A DNA stretch of 64,000 nt from Adiantum capillus-veneris (GCA_014529385.2 CM043967.1:12611001-12675000), one strand, 5' to 3'. Numbered from the stretch's first letter, positions 1 to 12,978 are shown. The notes: a model not told the origin generated them from the letters alone. Numbers and translations: made by a program.

Positions 1-771
1 CCCGTATGACTAGGGGAACATTTTACAACTCTACCGCGAAGTCAACTGGGAACGAGTCGGGAGATTTTTAAGCGGCAAACCCGAAACAAGAAAATGCTTG
101 TAAATGCGCCAAGTGGGAGATTTTCATGGACTTGCCTCCTACAGAAAAATGGGCGTTGAATTTTAAGCTGAGAGGAGCCTCATTTTGGTTTCTGCCACAG
201 GTTAAGAGCTATGGAGTGCTTCCTTTCCCTCTATGTATAGTGTGGTGCTAGGAGTGATGCCCTGCACGCTACACACTGCTCTCTCTCCCCTTATGTGCAG
301 TTATGTGATGCCCCACAAGAGGGCTTTTCATTTGACTGATGTACAGTTGGGGTTCATGCGCGATTGCCGAGGTAAGAGCCTCTTGCACAGGTACTCGGTT
401 AGCTAGTGGCTAATCCCCCGTAGGTACAGGTGAATTCGGAGAGGTTTCACGTGAGAAATCTCGTCTGATTCAAAGGGCAGGTAGCCCTACAGATGCGGGA
501 GCTCGAGGTCTTGCTACAGATGCGACCGGCGCGCGAAACGGAGCCCAAAACAGGGAATTACAGCCTGCTGTGCATTTTTGCAGGTTTAGGGTTTTGGCCC
601 TAAACGGTCCCTAATACCCCCAGGAGGTTCGGGGACGCGAGGGGACCGTTGTAGAGGTGATCTGGCGCATTTTCGGGGCAGAAAACATAGAATTCAGCGT
701 GCTGCAGATTCTCGCCAGGTTTTGCAAAGTGTCCGTATGTGTCAGGAAAGTCATCGATTGCGTGGGGATAC
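1..771. other. Unassigned repeat-like flank left of TE1
   Basis: No convincing coding region. With 13604-13930 it forms the uninterrupted sequence into which TE1 inserted. The right half carries the LTR-like motif aataaagaaataccgaaagg, so the whole may be an older LTR or UTR. Its boundaries could not be set. Confidence 0.35.
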
Positions 772-1078
772 TGTAACAGACTTAGACACTCCAAGTCAAG
801 AATCAATCACAACAGCACCACATAACCACTTCAAAACAGTTCACAGTTCACAATAGATTTGCACTGGCCCGGCGGAGTTCCGTGCCTAGAGGTATTGGCC
901 CCAAAGACTGGCGCCCCATTCGGTATTTCTTTATGTATTAATCAGTTCAAAGTACAAGAGAGCGGTTAGGGTTTCACTCTCAGACTCTGCGTCCAGATGC
1001 TCTGCAGAGTGTGTGCCCAAACCGCTTAGTGTTCTCTCTCTATCTCACACGAGAGCTTTAGTAAAATAAAAGCAATGG

Positions 1079-1151
<73 letters not shown>

Positions 1152-1370
1152 TGTATTTGCATAGAGAAAAGCAGTTCTCCGGCTGTGGTAAAACGCGCGG
1201 CAAAAGGCGGGCTCATCCGTAAGGTGCCACGTAATCATGCTCAACGCTTTATTCGAAAATCAGTCCTGCTGCTAGGGTTAGGTTTTATGGCAGATTTTAG
1301 GGTTAGGGTTTGTAGAATTAGGGTTTTCAGCAGCTCGGCTCCCGGGCAGACACGTCATCACTTTGTGACA
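772..1370 (-). repeat. TE1 3' LTR (family X)
   Basis: Matches 12980-13598 along its length. Contains a (TC)n tract at about 1082-1149 and a cluster of TTAGGG/TTTAGGG (telo-box-like) motifs at 1273-1330. On the minus strand it starts TGTCACAAAG and ends CTGTTACA. Confidence 0.92.
1082..1149. repeat. (TC)34 microsatellite in TE1 3' LTR
   Basis: Pure dinucleotide; the partner LTR has only about 16 units at the same place, so the length changed after insertion. Confidence 0.9.
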
Positions 1371-1385
1371 TACCCCTCTTGAAAG
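1371..1385 (-). other. TE1 polypurine tract
   Basis: On the minus strand the sequence abutting the 3' LTR is ctttcaagaggggta, a purine-rich run in the position used to prime plus-strand DNA synthesis. Confidence 0.7.
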
Positions 1386-1899
1386 ATCGCCGTCGATTAC
1401 GCCTACAAATAAACCGTCTTAGCAGACACTGACTGTTAGTACCTACGCACTAGGAACACACATCTAGCACATGTACCAATCGACAGTCACATCAGAGGAC
1501 ATCACTAGACATCAGAGGACATCACGTTCATTCGGATCTTAGACCATGATTTATCGGCAATGTAGCTAGCAATTGCATCTAGATCCAATTGGGACCTCAT
1601 CGATGTCCGATTGACTAACCCCTATTGCACCCATGTCTATTCGAGATGAATCAGACCAAAATGTTGCAGCCATTTTGTCTATCGGTTCCTGCATTTAAAA
1701 GAAGTCAAGAACAAATCAGTATCATAATCAGAAATTCCATTTCATAAAGTTATACAGCAGAATACTGTCAGCTTTCAGTATCCCTGAAGCTCAAAGAGAC
1801 ATCAGTGACTCTGGTATCTAAATCAAGGCATTTGTTGACAAAGGAGGGGAGTGACTCCCCTCTTGTGCATCCCACTGTACCAGATCTCTGGCCAAGCTG

Positions 1900-4463
1900 A
1901 ATTCTGGGTTCCATTTGGAGTAGACTATGCTAAACCAAAAGCATCGAGGTAAAGTTTCACAATCTGAGGAGTATTTGCCAAGTCCTCCTCCATCCACTTT
2001 GCATCCAATGCACGATAGTTCTTGAAGTTAACCAAGAACCGCCTTCGGACTTTACCTTTATTCTTCGTATCCTTATGTGCTTAAATCTGTTTAGGAACAA
2101 GGATCTCCTCGTTTTCTTCCACTTCGGGTTGCTCATCAGGCTCCCCATCATCAGGCACATCACCTTTAAAAGGCTTCAAGAGACTCACATGGAATGCATT
2201 GTGAATCCTCCAAGTATCAGGCAGTTTCAGTCGAAGGAGACATCATTTATCTTTTCAGTGATCTGGAAAAGTCCGTAGTATCGCATATTAAGCTTTGGAA
2301 AAAGCTTCTCCTTTCCCTTTTTCTTTCTCAGGCGTGCCTTTTCAAAACGTAAGAGCACCTAATCATCCTCCTTCAATTTCAAGTCATGACGATGGCGATC
2401 CGCTGTCTTTTTGTGTCGTCTTGAGACTTCTGCAAAGTCTTGCGAACCTTGGCAAAAGCGTATCTAAGTATCGCGTATATTCAACTGCTTCAAAAATCTT
2501 ATCTTTCGTGCTTAGGAAGGGTGGAACCTTTGCAGCACCTTCAACAATCTCAAATGGCGCCTTCCCCGTCGAAGAGTGTATCGTGTTTTTGTAGGCAAAT
2601 TCCACCAAAGGTAGGTACTTTTCCCATTGAGTCTTCTGATCCGAGATATAAGACTTCAATAAATCTAGAACCACTAAATTGGCAATCTCAAATTGCCCGT
2701 CAGTTTGCGGGTGGAACGATGACGAGAACTGCAACCACGTGCCAATGTTCTTCCAAATTGCCTTCCAAAACAAACTCGTAAATCTGGGGTCCCTGTCGGA
2801 GACAATCGTCTCAGGCATGCCATGTAATCTGAAGATCTGGGCCACAAACAGTCTCGCTAAGTGATTCGGCTTGACTATTTTCTTCACTGGAAGGAAATGA
2901 GTCTGTTTGCTAAATCTGTCATAACAGTCCAGATACCATCGTGACCACTCTGTGTTCTCGGGAGATCAAAAATGAAATCCATTGCAATACTTTCCCAGGG
3001 GCGGGTGGGTATGGGTAAAGGCTGTAACAATCCCTGTGCTTTATGCCTGTCAAACTTGACCTTCTGGCATACTAAGCAACTGCGCACAAACTCTTCCACA
3101 TCCTTCTTGAGTCTCGGCCAAAAGAAGTATCTCTCTACCCCTTTCATGGTGGTAGCAATGCCGCAGTGACCCGTAAAAGGTGGACAATGGCATTCAGTCA
3201 TAACCTTTTCCCTCAACGGCTGTGTAACGCACAACATAGTTTTTCTCATCAAGTAGCCATCCCAAATGGAATATCCCGCTACTGTCTCGCCATCCCATAT
3301 CCGTGTGAAAACGTCTGCAAAATTTGTATCTGTGGCATACTGGTCGACCATATCCTCGAAGCTCCTATGATGTATCGCGGAAATAGCCAAAACCAACGGC
3401 TTCCGAGACAAAGCATCTGCCACCACATTCTTCTGTCCCTGCACATGGACAATCTGGAAGTGAAACTGTGACAAGATGTTCGCCCACCGCATCTGCTTTT
3501 CCGAAAGTTGCTTCTGTGACAAGAAGTAGCGCAAACTCTGATGGTCTGTAAAGACAGTAAAAATCCGCTCCGAGTAGGTAATGCCGCCACTGAGTAAGCA
3601 TGGATAACTGCCAAAAGCTCTTTCTCATAAATCTGTGCTGTCATCTCCGGCCTTGAGAACAATCGGCTCTCGTAAGCAATGACATCGCCTTCTTGCATTA
3701 AGACCGCACCCAGACTATGACCACAAGCATCACAATATACTTCAAATGACTTCTGCAAGTCCGACAAAGTCAAAACTGGTCCTGTAGTCAATTTCTCTTT
3801 CAAAAGGCAGTCACCTTTGTGGATCCCCACGAGAAAGGGACTCCTTTCTGTGTCAAGATATGCAAAGGGGAAGCAACCTCTGCAAACTTTCGAATGAATT
3901 GCCTGTAGTACAAACACAATCCCAAGAAGCTTCTAACTTCATGGACATTCTTCAAATTGGGCCAATCACGGATAGTCTCTATCCACTTTTCTTTGCATTA
4001 ATCACTAACTTGTGATCTCGTAATGCTTGAAAGACTTGAAGCAGATGATCTCCGTGTTCTGCCTCATTCTTGGAGAAAACAATGATGTCGTCAAAGAAAG
4101 AGCCAACAAATAGCCTGTACTCTCTAAAAATCCTGTCCATCATCCGATTAAATGTCGCAGGAGCATTGGTTAAGCCAAAAGGCATCACCAAAAACTCAAA
4201 TAACCCAAAAGTCGTCCGTAAAGCTGTCTTGTAGAGGTCTCCCGGCGCGATTCTGATCTGATGATATCCACTCTTCAGATCAATCCTGCTAAAGCACGAG
4301 GATCCCTGTAACCTGTTGAGTATGTCATCGATCCTAGGAATCAGAAATCTGTTCTTGTTGGTGATTTTGTTGAGAGCTCTATAATCGATGCACATTCTCC
4401 AAGATCCATCTTTCTTCAAAACCAACAACACTGGAGAGCAATACGGTGAAGTACTAGGTTGGA
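1900..4463 (-). pseudogene. TE1 pol, 3' part: RT core, RNase H, integrase, degenerate C-terminus
   Basis: On the minus strand, RT motifs run from about 4431 to 3979: CIDYRALNKIT, IDLKSGYHQIRIAPGD, MPFGLTNAPATF, and the catalytic FFDDI (for YxDD). RNase H follows (CDACGHSLGAVLMQEG, IYEKELLAVIHA, about 3800-3590), then the tether (VVADALSRKP) and integrase. Integrase has the zinc-finger HCGI...CLVCQKVK, the core AMDFIFDLP, SDRDPRFTSLFW and HPQTDGQFEIAN, giving D, D and E, down to about 2500. At 1957-2163 a remnant of the C-terminal chromodomain region remains. At least three frame changes (near 3979, 3600-3530 and 2887) break the frame. The segment ends at TE2's left target duplication. Confidence 0.9.
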
Positions 4464-5382
4464 CAAGATGTTGCTAAATTGGCTTTATCTGACACAAAAA
4501 TAATTCTAAATGAATTATTGGAATTATAAGTGAGAGGGTATTCTCGCTTGGAACACCAAGAAACTAATTCTAAATGAATTATTGGAATTTTAAGTGAGAG
4601 GGTTTTTCTTACTGGAGACATCCGAGTAAAGAGTATTCCTAGTGCGTCATTCAAAGTAATGACGGGAGCACTGTGAACGGGAATATCTGTAAGGCCACCA
4701 AGAACGGGTACTTCTGATGTGTCACATCGGATGGGTGACAGGGAGCATCGGGAAGAAGTATCCGACCATCCGGGAACGGACATCTCTGATGCGTCATAGG
4801 ATGGGTGACATAGAGCGTCGTGAAGGAGATTGTACCGTAAGTTCGGTAGGAAAGGACTAGGTGATGGGTATTCTTGATGCGTCACAAGGTGGGTGACGGG
4901 TGCATCGGAAAGGGGATATCCATAGTCGAGAGGAAATCCGAATTGGAAAAGAGGAATACGCGTAAAGACGCAAGCACAAGAATAAAGATGGGTTCTGAGA
5001 AGCTTTTCTTAAAAAGCGCAGTATTTTAACGAGTATTTCGGGAAGAGCAGACGCTTTCCCGCAAGGAATCTATGTTTGCATTGCATTCTTGCATGTGGTT
5101 GCATCCAGTGACGCCTGGGAAGTGTTGTGAAAGCATTGTTTTTAACTTATAAGGTTTTATTGAGTTTTTGGGCAGGTTCAGACCAATTTTAAAAATATGC
5201 CGGCCGTCCACTTAATAAGTGGGCAGCCACTTAGAAAATAAAGCAACAAAACCAGCTAGTGAATTCTCTCTCCCTATTTCGGGTCGAACAGAAAATTTTT
5301 TTTTTTTTTTTTTTTTGAAAAAATAACAAAAAAACGGCCGCGATCTCTCCGCGAGCAGCTATTCGTGCCGTGGTGAAGGAGC

Positions 5383-5390
5383 TATAAAAG
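5383..5390 (+). promoter_or_regulatory. TATA box of TE2 5' LTR
   Basis: tataaaag in ggagctataaaagcaccac; the same element occurs at 9980-9987 in the 3' LTR. Its position upstream of the poly(A) signal fits the U3/R boundary. Confidence 0.7.
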
Positions 5391-5821
5391 CACCACATGC
5401 CCTCACTGAAGGGGGTTACCAACGCCAGCAAGAGAAGACTCTGCTGCCAGAAGACGCGAGAGATTGCCCGAGACTACGAAGCACGGAAGTCGCTTTTCCC
5501 GCGCAAGAGCGACATGTATCTATTGTGGATTTGCCATATGAATTGTTTTCGCGTGTTTGCGTGTGTGTTTGCAGGTACTTCATCGCGAAGGAGAAGCGAG
5601 AAGGCTTCGGCCTATGCTTGGGAATTCCAGAAACGGAATTCGGAAATTGTCTGCGGAGTCTCAACTCCGAGTACATACGGAAAAAGGATTGAGAGCTTGT
5701 CTCTCGGATTTCCCTTACGGGAAGGAACGACCATCGAGTCAGAGATTTAGAACGGAGGGGTTTTCTCCGGTTCTTGTGCTTGTAAAAAGATTCTCCCTAA
5801 TAAAGAATTCTCTTTAAGGGG

Positions 5822-5847
5822 GGGGACCAGCCCATCTTCTGGTCCCC
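5822..5847 (+). other. Conserved hairpin in family Z LTR
   Basis: Nine-base arms ggggaccag/ctggtcccc enclose the loop cccatctt, just after the AATAAA and a G-run. It also occurs at 10419-10443, 57389-57413, and on the minus strand at 27902-27927 and 33992-34017 (the last with one arm change). Confidence 0.8.
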
Positions 5848-5981
5848 AATACTGTGTCGATCTTCTCACACTCTCTCTCACACTATCTATTTCTCTCTAT
5901 ATCCTTTGGCTTCAGTATTAAGTGATAAATTCTATTTATCCGAGTATATTTTATATTGTTAAGCGCTCCCGTTTGTGACAG

Positions 5982-5993
5982 TGGTATCAGAGC
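5982..5993 (+). other. TE2 primer-binding site
   Basis: tggtatcagagc, the usual plant site complementary to the 3' end of initiator methionyl tRNA, one base after the 5' LTR. Confidence 0.9.
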
Positions 5994-6339
5994 ATGGTCT
6001 CCTCTCTTTCTCTATAAAGGAGGACGACTCTGGGAAGATACGGGAAGAAGCCATAACAAGCCAAGAGAGAGGTAAGCAGGCGGAAACCTAAGTCTCGAGG
6101 AAAAGCTCACAGAGTTGGAAATTTTTTTCTCTATGCAAGAAGGCAACACAAGACTTGGGATTCTCTGAGAAGGCGACAAGAGCATGATGCTCAAGAACCT
6201 AGAGAATCTCAGGAGCGGAATGGTCAAGATACTTCAGAATCTAGAAAATATCCATGAATGTCAATCCAGAATTATAGCCATGAAATCCCGTCATTTCGGG
6301 AAGGATATGAAGAAGGTCTCTAGACCTAGGAACACTCCA

Positions 6340-6703
6340 GTGACTAGTCAAGTTTGATACTTTTGACGGAAGGGAAGATGTCCTGAAAGCTACTTCTTTC
6401 ATTCGACAGTTTGAAGTTGCCTTTGCAAACGGCAATTTCTGAGAAGCGTCGAAGGTGAGGCATGTGACCAAACACCTCAAGGGGATTGCAAGTACTTGGT
6501 GGTATACCAAAGCTCTGCAAGGAACTTACAACAAGACTTGGATTCAATTCAAGGCTGAATTTTCGGACAAATTTTTTTTTCTCTACACTTTGTGGAAGGC
6601 ATCTAAGAAGATTGGGATCGGTTTGCCCAATAGGAACACGAGCGAGTCAAAGCAAGCAGTGGTTCACTCTTGCCAAGGTAGCTCCATTCTTGATCCTCTC
6701 TAA
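6340..6703 (+). pseudogene. TE2 gag remnant
   Basis: Two frames together show a retrotransposon gag capsid: KFDTFDGREDVLKATSFI, a stop, then KVRHVTKHLKGIASTWWYTK and TWIQFKAEFSDKFF. The A-x-x-WW pattern matches TE6 gag (TASNWW). It is broken by stops and an apparent T-run indel near 6573. No zinc knuckle was recognised. Confidence 0.7.
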
Positions 6704-9072
6704 GGAAGGAAAGATGAACATATTCAACAAAGGACTTTTGGGCTTATCCTGGATTCATCTAGGTATATTCAACAAAGGACTTTTGGCTGAATTGTGTAAA
6801 CACATCTGCAAGATACTTTGCAGCAGATAGTGGAGTCAGCAATAAAAGCTGAAAGTGTACACCTTAGTGTACATAGAATACAATCCCCGCAGTGGGACGA
6901 GAACCATTGAACGCAGAGACAACGAATTTTTGTTACCTCTCCTCAAAGGATACATTGCTATTCGGAGAAAGTTTGGAGTAAGGGAATTCAATTGAATTCT
7001 TGAATAGAAGACCCTCAAACTCTAAGTGAGAGGGCAGGTCTTTGATCAAAGTTACATCTTTGAGGAAATCATAAAGTGCATGGTGCTTGTTTGCTCTTTT
7101 GCACGAGGTATGGTTATGTCTGACCAGGACTACTCACTCTCGAGTGTTTATGAGAGTAGGATCAATTTGAAACATTGTTTTCTAAGATGAATTGGTTTGC
7201 TCAACTAGCCGGAAGGTCAACTACTGATTTGGTATCCGGTAACTCTCGAATAGATTACCTGCTACCGTGGTTAGGAAAATTATGAAGGAACCATTCTGAG
7301 CTTTTTCAGCAGAGAAAAGCTTTCATTAAGGTTGAATACTCTTGAAGCTCACACCCTCTACCCGGTAAGGGAAGATATGGTAGTGCTTTTCGCACAAGTG
7401 AATGAACACTCTCTTTACGAGGGGAGGAAGAAGCGACGACTACGACCTGTGCTCGAGGAATCCAAGGGTTGAAATCCTAGATTATTTGATGAGCGGGTTT
7501 TGCTCTAAGATCGAGCCAAGGGATCGTCAAGTTGAGCGTCTTCGCTCTAAGGATCTTACGAAGGGAAGGTAATTTCCCAGGCTCATTGAAACTTATGTAC
7601 ACCTTTGGGTACATGGATAACACACGAAGATGCAGACCTATGCTAAGGTGGGTCATCTACCAATCGAATTTCTCTCTGCTGGACGGAATGAAATGAACCA
7701 ACTTCTTTTTCATGAACTGGACGGGAGTTTGTTATACTCTCTTGAGCGCCTTTTTGCGCACAAGGATATTCTAACACTAGAATCTCTATTTGAGATGTGT
7801 TCGGTAGAAGGAATTTGAGTTTCTCTACGGGGAAGAGGTTTTCTGATGGTCGTTGATCATTAAGTACGCCATGTGCTTTTACCATTACAGTAGCAACTTT
7901 TGGTTGCGGTATATGTTTCTCCATGAGCAGGTAAAGTAGCATTTACACGCTGTTGGAATAAATTCGAACTATTCTGTTCGTAAGAATATAATCCGCCAAC
8001 CGTTTCAAAATGGTAAGAATTACATATGGGAGAACATCCTTGAGAATCAAAGAGGGATCGCTCTATTGTGAATCGGGTTTGAACGTACGTTTAGAAAATG
8101 CTATGGCTATAATCCTATCTGCCTGAGATTTTGCAAGGCGGCATTGATGCTCGCAAGGTGAATCATTTTTTTATGATTCTGTAAGGAAGAGACGCTAATG
8201 GGCGTCGGGAAGACACTGCTGGTGATAATAACTCGCAGGAGGAAAAGATTGGAAGGAAGTGCCGCCGTGCACAAAGAATCTTCGGATTGAAACCCTGTCC
8301 GCCGACGTTGAGCGACGGCCCGGAACAAGAACCTTCTTTAATGTGATCGCAAACTTTGTTTGTGAAAGAAAGACATCGGGCTTAATGCTCTATGACTTGG
8401 ACATTCTCTATGTGGGAGGACACAAGAGGTTTAATATCCTCTGGACTAACATCGCAGGATTATGGGCAAAGACAGATACCTAGATTGATTTCTAGGAAGA
8501 TTATTCTTCTCGAATTTGAGAAGACGGAATCAAGTTAACAGAGTCTCGGATAAGGAAACTTTGGATCAGAACAATTGGCCTACCCAAAGCAAAGGCTCCG
8601 CTATAAGAACTTACTTTGGTAAAATGGCACACTTTGTCTGCCACAGGAAGATTCACATGAGCTTAATGCTCTCGACATGCCCTATGCGGGAGGACAGAAG
8701 AGGTTTAATATCCTCAGGACTAATAGCGCAAGGTTATGCGCAAGGACATAGACCTAAATTTATTTTTAGGAAGATGATTCTTCTCGGGATTGAGAAGGTG
8801 GAATTGAGTTAACAGATTCTCGAAAAGACGCGAATGACAAGTTCTTACATGGCTCGTAAGTTTAATGAATGGTGAAGGATATCCTCGAGGTACTAGAGGA
8901 AGGACATGAACCGGTAACGTAAGTATTGAATTATTGAATTTCTGTTCAGTTTAATTTTTAAGTTCTCTTTTGAGAAAGGACCAGCTCAACTCACCATTGA
9001 GCAAGATTTGAAATTTTCCGGTTTCTCCCCGACAGTTCAGTTGGACCTCTACAGTTGAGGACAACTGTTTAT
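6704..9072 (+). other. TE2 internal region without recognisable genes
   Basis: Only short frames occur; none is recognised. A 62-codon frame at 7630-7818 has no identifiable domain. Two diverged copies of a roughly 220-bp unit lie at about 8326-8552 and 8603-8825; both include a ttaatgctct block, a gaggtttaatatcctc block and a final gttaacagantctcg. Otherwise nothing is seen. Confidence 0.6.
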
Positions 9073-9084
9073 AAGTGAGAGGGA
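9073..9084 (+). other. TE2 polypurine tract
   Basis: aagtgagaggga directly before the 3' LTR. Confidence 0.75.
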
Positions 9085-10577
9085 TGTTGCTAAATTGGCT
9101 TTATCTGACACAAAAATAATTCTAAATGAATTATTGGATTTATAAGAGTGAGGGTTTTCTCGTTTGGAACACCAAGAAACTAATTCTAAATGAATTATTG
9201 GAATTCTCATTGGAGACATCCGAGTACAGAGTATTCCTAGTGCGTCATTCAAAGTAATGACGGGAGCACTGTGAACGGGAATATCTGTAAGGCCACCAAG
9301 AACGGGTACTTCTGATGCGTCACATCGGATGGGTGACAGGGAGCATCGGGAAGAAGTATCCGACCATCCGGGAACGGACATCTCTGATGCGTCATAGGAT
9401 GGGTGACATAGAGCATCGTGAAGGAGATTGTACCGTAAGTTCGGTAGGAAAGGACTAGTTGATGGGTATTCCTGATGCGTCACAAGGTGGGTGACGGGTG
9501 CATCGGAAAGGGGATATCCATAGTCGAGAGGAAATCCGAATTGGAAAAGAGGAATACGCGTAAAGACGCAAGCACAAGAATAAAGATGGGTTCTGAGAAG
9601 CTTTTCTTGAAAAGCGCAATATTTTAATGAGTTTTTCGGGAAGAGCAGACACTTTCCCACGAGGAATCTATGTTTGCATTGCATTCGTGCATGTGGTTGC
9701 ATCCAGTGACGCCTGGGAAGTGTTGTGAAAGCATTGTTTTTAACTTATAAGGTTTTATTGAGTTTTTGGGCAGGTTCAGACCAATTTTAAAAATATGCCG
9801 GCCGTCCACTTAATAAGTGGGCAGCCACTTAGAAAATAAAGCAACAAAACCAGCCAGTGAATTCTCTCTCCCTATTTCGGGTCGAACAGAAAAAAAAAAA
9901 ACGATTTTTTTTTGAAAAAAAAACAAAAAAACGGCCGCGATCTCTCCGCGAGCAGCTATTCGTGCCGTGGTGAAGGAGCTATAAAAGCACCACATGCCCT
10001 CACTGAAGGGGGTTACCAACGCCAGCAAGAGAAGACTCTGCCGCCAGAAGACGCGAGAGATCGCGTGAGACTACGAAGCACGGAAGTCGCTTTTCCCGCG
10101 CAAGAGCGACAGGTATCTATTGTGGATTCGCCATATGAATTGCTGTCGCGTGTTTGCGTGTGTGTTTGCAGGTACTTCATCGCGAAGGAGAAGCGAGAAG
10201 GCTTCGTCCTACGCTTGGGAATTCCGGAAACGGAATTTGGAAATTGTCTGCGGAGTCTCAACTCCGAGTACATATGGAAAAAGGATTGAGAGCTTGTCTC
10301 TCGGATTTCCCTTACGGGAAGGAACGACCATTGAGTCAGAGATTTAGAACGGAGGGGTTTTCTTCGGATCTTGTGCTTGTAAAAAGATTCTCCCTAATAA
10401 AGAATCCTCTTTAAGGGGGGGGACCAGCCCATCTTCTGGTCCCTAGTACTGTGTCGATCTTCTCACTCTCTCTCTCACACTATCTATTTCTCTCTATATC
10501 CTTTGGCTTCAGTATTAAGTGATAAATTCTATTTATCCGAGTATATTTCATATTGTTATGCGCTCCCGTTTGTGACA
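9085..10577 (+). repeat. TE2 3' LTR (family Z, 1493 bp)
   Basis: Near-identical to 4469-5980, with TATA box at 9980-9987, AATAAA near 10397 and the hairpin at 10419-10443. It ends gtttgtgaca, followed by the target copy caaga. Confidence 0.95.
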
Positions 10578-11351
10578 CAAGACCCTTTTCCAAGGGTCTT
10601 TCACTTGGTTCATAATCTCTTCATTCTGTGCTCGGCTCACACGATAAGGTGGCCGGTTCGGTGGTGTGCTTCCAGGTATCAGATCAATGGTATGATCTTC
10701 AAGACGAGCAGGTGGTAACTCGCATGGTAGGCACTCTGAGAAGCGATCGGCATGAGAGTGGAGAAAATCTTGGCGTTCTTTATCAAGTTTAGACATACTT
10801 GTGCTATCCTTATCGCGCAATTGTTTCATAAAGATCGAGTAACCAAACAGATTGGATTTCATTAAGTTAGAAATGGCCGAAGCCGATACAATAGGGACAG
10901 ACTCGCCCTTCAGTTTAATATCAAGTATAATCGTTCTGCCCTTCTCTGTAGTCAATGTCCCTTTCCTCGCCCGATAATCGACCACGGCGTTGTTCTTGTG
11001 GTACCGGGGAATCTCTAAGAGAACATCACAACCCTCCAAAGGCATTATGAAAAAGTCCTCATGCCCCAAATACCCCTGACAATGCAACCGAAGTTTGCCA
11101 ATGACAGGTGTAATGGCTACGTCCCTGCCGGGTGCCGCTAGAACTGCCTCCGCAAGTGGTCCCATCCGATCGGGAGTGATCTTGAGCCGCGCCGCCAATT
11201 CCGGTGAAATGAAGTTGGCCTTGGCTCCTCCATCAAAGAAGATCAGGGCCTCTTGGTCTTTCACTTTGCCCCAAGGTCGACAAAGTTCTGTACTCTCGTC
11301 CATGGTGTTGGGATCGGTACCCACACAATCTTGAACCAGTCTTGTTTTCAT
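10578..11351 (-). pseudogene. TE1 pol, 5' part: protease and start of RT
   Basis: Minus-strand frame with an aspartic-protease-like segment, ALIFFDGGAKANFIS, in which the usual D-S/T-G is D-G-G. Next is GHEDFFIMPLEGCDVLLEIP, where family members read GIPW. The RT N-terminal segment follows: DHTIDLIPGSTPPNRPPYRV and EEIMNQVKDP. It stops at TE2's right target duplication; the rest of the RT resumes at 4463. The protease region appears intact in frame, but the catalytic motif and the lost W suggest decay. Confidence 0.85.
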
Positions 11352-11377
11352 CTTGCCTTTTCTGCCACGTTCCTCAG

Positions 11378-12908
11378 CTACTCTTGAACTCTCAGGCGTG
11401 TCGTCGTCCTTATCATTCTGTTCTTTCTGTGCCTTTTTAGGGCACTTCGCGGAGATATGTCCACGGTCCCCGCATCCAAAGCAATTCCTCTCCCTGATGA
11501 AGCGAGCTTGCTCTTGAGGAGTAAGCTTGGGTTGTGTATCCTTCTTCTCTGGGTTGCTTTTTCTCTTTCTACTTTCATTCCAGAAGTCTGTTCGGCTCGT
11601 TGTGTCATGACCTCATCGGTGGGGTAGGTCAGATTGCCAGAGTGAATGGCAAAGCCCCTCTTTTCATGACTCATCAACTCCTGAATAGAAGCTGACTTCT
11701 GTTCCAAGCAGTGATCTCGGATCTCTGTAGGTAGACCCAAGGTGAACCGCTCAATCTGTTCTCTGAACGAGATCTTCTTGAATGAAGAGGCGGGTAGAAA
11801 AGAGCTCCAGAATCTCTCACAGTAAGCATCCACTGGACTCTCTTGGTCATCCGAAGATGGTTCCAAGTAGCTCGTATATCGCTTTCATACTCTTGCGTCA
11901 ACCAAGAAGAAATAAAAAGCTTTTTTAATTTCAGCCATTTAACTGGCGCAATCTTGTTTAAAAGAAGCGTGGATCACCAAGTTCGAGCATTTCCCTTAAA
12001 ATAAGAGGTAGCTCTCCGAATCTTGGAGTGCTCTGAGTAGCGTCCTCCCGCGAAAGCGATGTCAAACTGTTGAATAAAAGACAAAGCCTTCGAAGCATCT
12101 TTGTATCCAAAAAATTGTCAAATTTGATCGATTGTCCACCTTCCTTAAACTCTCGGACTTTCTTGCTTTTATCTTCCAGAAAGTCATAGTGGTTGTCTTT
12201 ATAAAAATTCTTCTTGTTCGCATAAAATTTTCCGTCATCGGAGTTTGAATTGTTTGTAGACGAGTCCTCTATAGAACTGTCACTCACCGGGCGAGATTTA
12301 TACTTCTTTGCCTTTTTCTTGCCCTTTCCGAAGCGTTGTTTCTTGCTTCGCTTTTTGCCTTTTCTGTCTTCTTCGCTCGAATCTGAAGAGCTAGAAGAAC
12401 TGTTAGAAGAAGAAGAAGAACTTGGTACTTCTTCAAATCGAACACGCTTCTTCTATTTCTTTGCTTTATCAAATGTCGACTGACGACCCAAATAACTCGG
12501 GAAGTCAGTGCCTTTCTTCTGCTTTTTGCCGTACTTTTTAGCTTTCTTCTGTGCGTCAAAAAGCTGAGCAATTCGTGCATCAACCACCTCTTCTAATTCC
12601 TTCTTTTAATATTGCTTATGATCAGAAGGTTTCTTGAGAGCGGATTTCGGGGGTGGTGTTGTGGTTTTTTGCAATTGCACATGCACTTCCTGAAAAGAAA
12701 TCTCGCTCATATATTTTGCCAATTTCGGGTCCTTCGTAAAACTGAGCATCATCTTTGTTGCATCACCGATCAATTGACGACGCTTCATCTCTCTTTGCTC
12801 TGCCTGAGGAGGCCGAGGCGGGCCATACTCTCTGCCGGAATCTTCGTTGTGATCCCTTCTCGCATCTCCGGATGCAGAGGGAGTCGACTGATCCTTGTGT
12901 GAAGACAT
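11378..12908 (-). pseudogene. TE1 gag (frameshifted)
   Basis: The start is ATG at 12908, 58 bases downstream of the primer site (MSSHKDQSTPSASGDARR...). An acidic/basic region follows (12284-12583, Ser/Glu-rich). The capsid domain shows FDNF, LTQEYESDIRATWNHLRM and YCERFWSSFLPASSFKKISF at about 12150-11700. A zinc knuckle CFGCGDRGHISAKC lies near 11450-11490, in a different frame from the upstream part. At least three frame changes (near 12605, 12285 and 11900) disable it. Confidence 0.82.
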
Positions 12909-12966
12909 AGGTGCCGTGGAAAAAAAAATTCGGGATCGGATTTCTCGTAGAAGAGAAATTGGTCGT

Positions 12967-12978
12967 GCTCTGATATCA
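12967..12978 (-). other. TE1 primer-binding site
   Basis: The minus strand reads tgatatcagagc, one mismatch from tggtatcagagc, one base from the 5' LTR. Confidence 0.85.

Larger units (their letters stand above)
4469..5980 (+). repeat. TE2 5' LTR (family Z, 1512 bp)
   Basis: Begins tgttgctaaattgg and ends gtttgtgaca. Contains a TATA box, AATAAA at 5799-5804, a hairpin and a homopolymer T/A tract around 5297-5330. It is about 19 bp longer than the 3' copy, partly because of an extra stretch (about 4585-4612) and homopolymer differences. Confidence 0.95.
4469..10577 (+). mobile_element. TE2: LTR retrotransposon without pol, nested in TE1
   Basis: LTRs at 4469-5980 and 9085-10577, primer site at 5982, polypurine tract at 9073-9084. 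The 5-bp duplication caaga lies on both outer sides (4464-4468 and 10578-10582). The internal region is only about 3.1 kb and shows a damaged gag domain but no protease, RT or integrase, so this is a non-autonomous (LARD-like) element of family Z. TE1's RT frame is contiguous across the insertion once one target copy is discounted. Confidence 0.93.

Noticed and set aside
7630-7818. 62-codon frame as a TE2 gene
   Set aside because: No domain identified, too short, and surrounded by stops; kept only as unassigned internal sequence.
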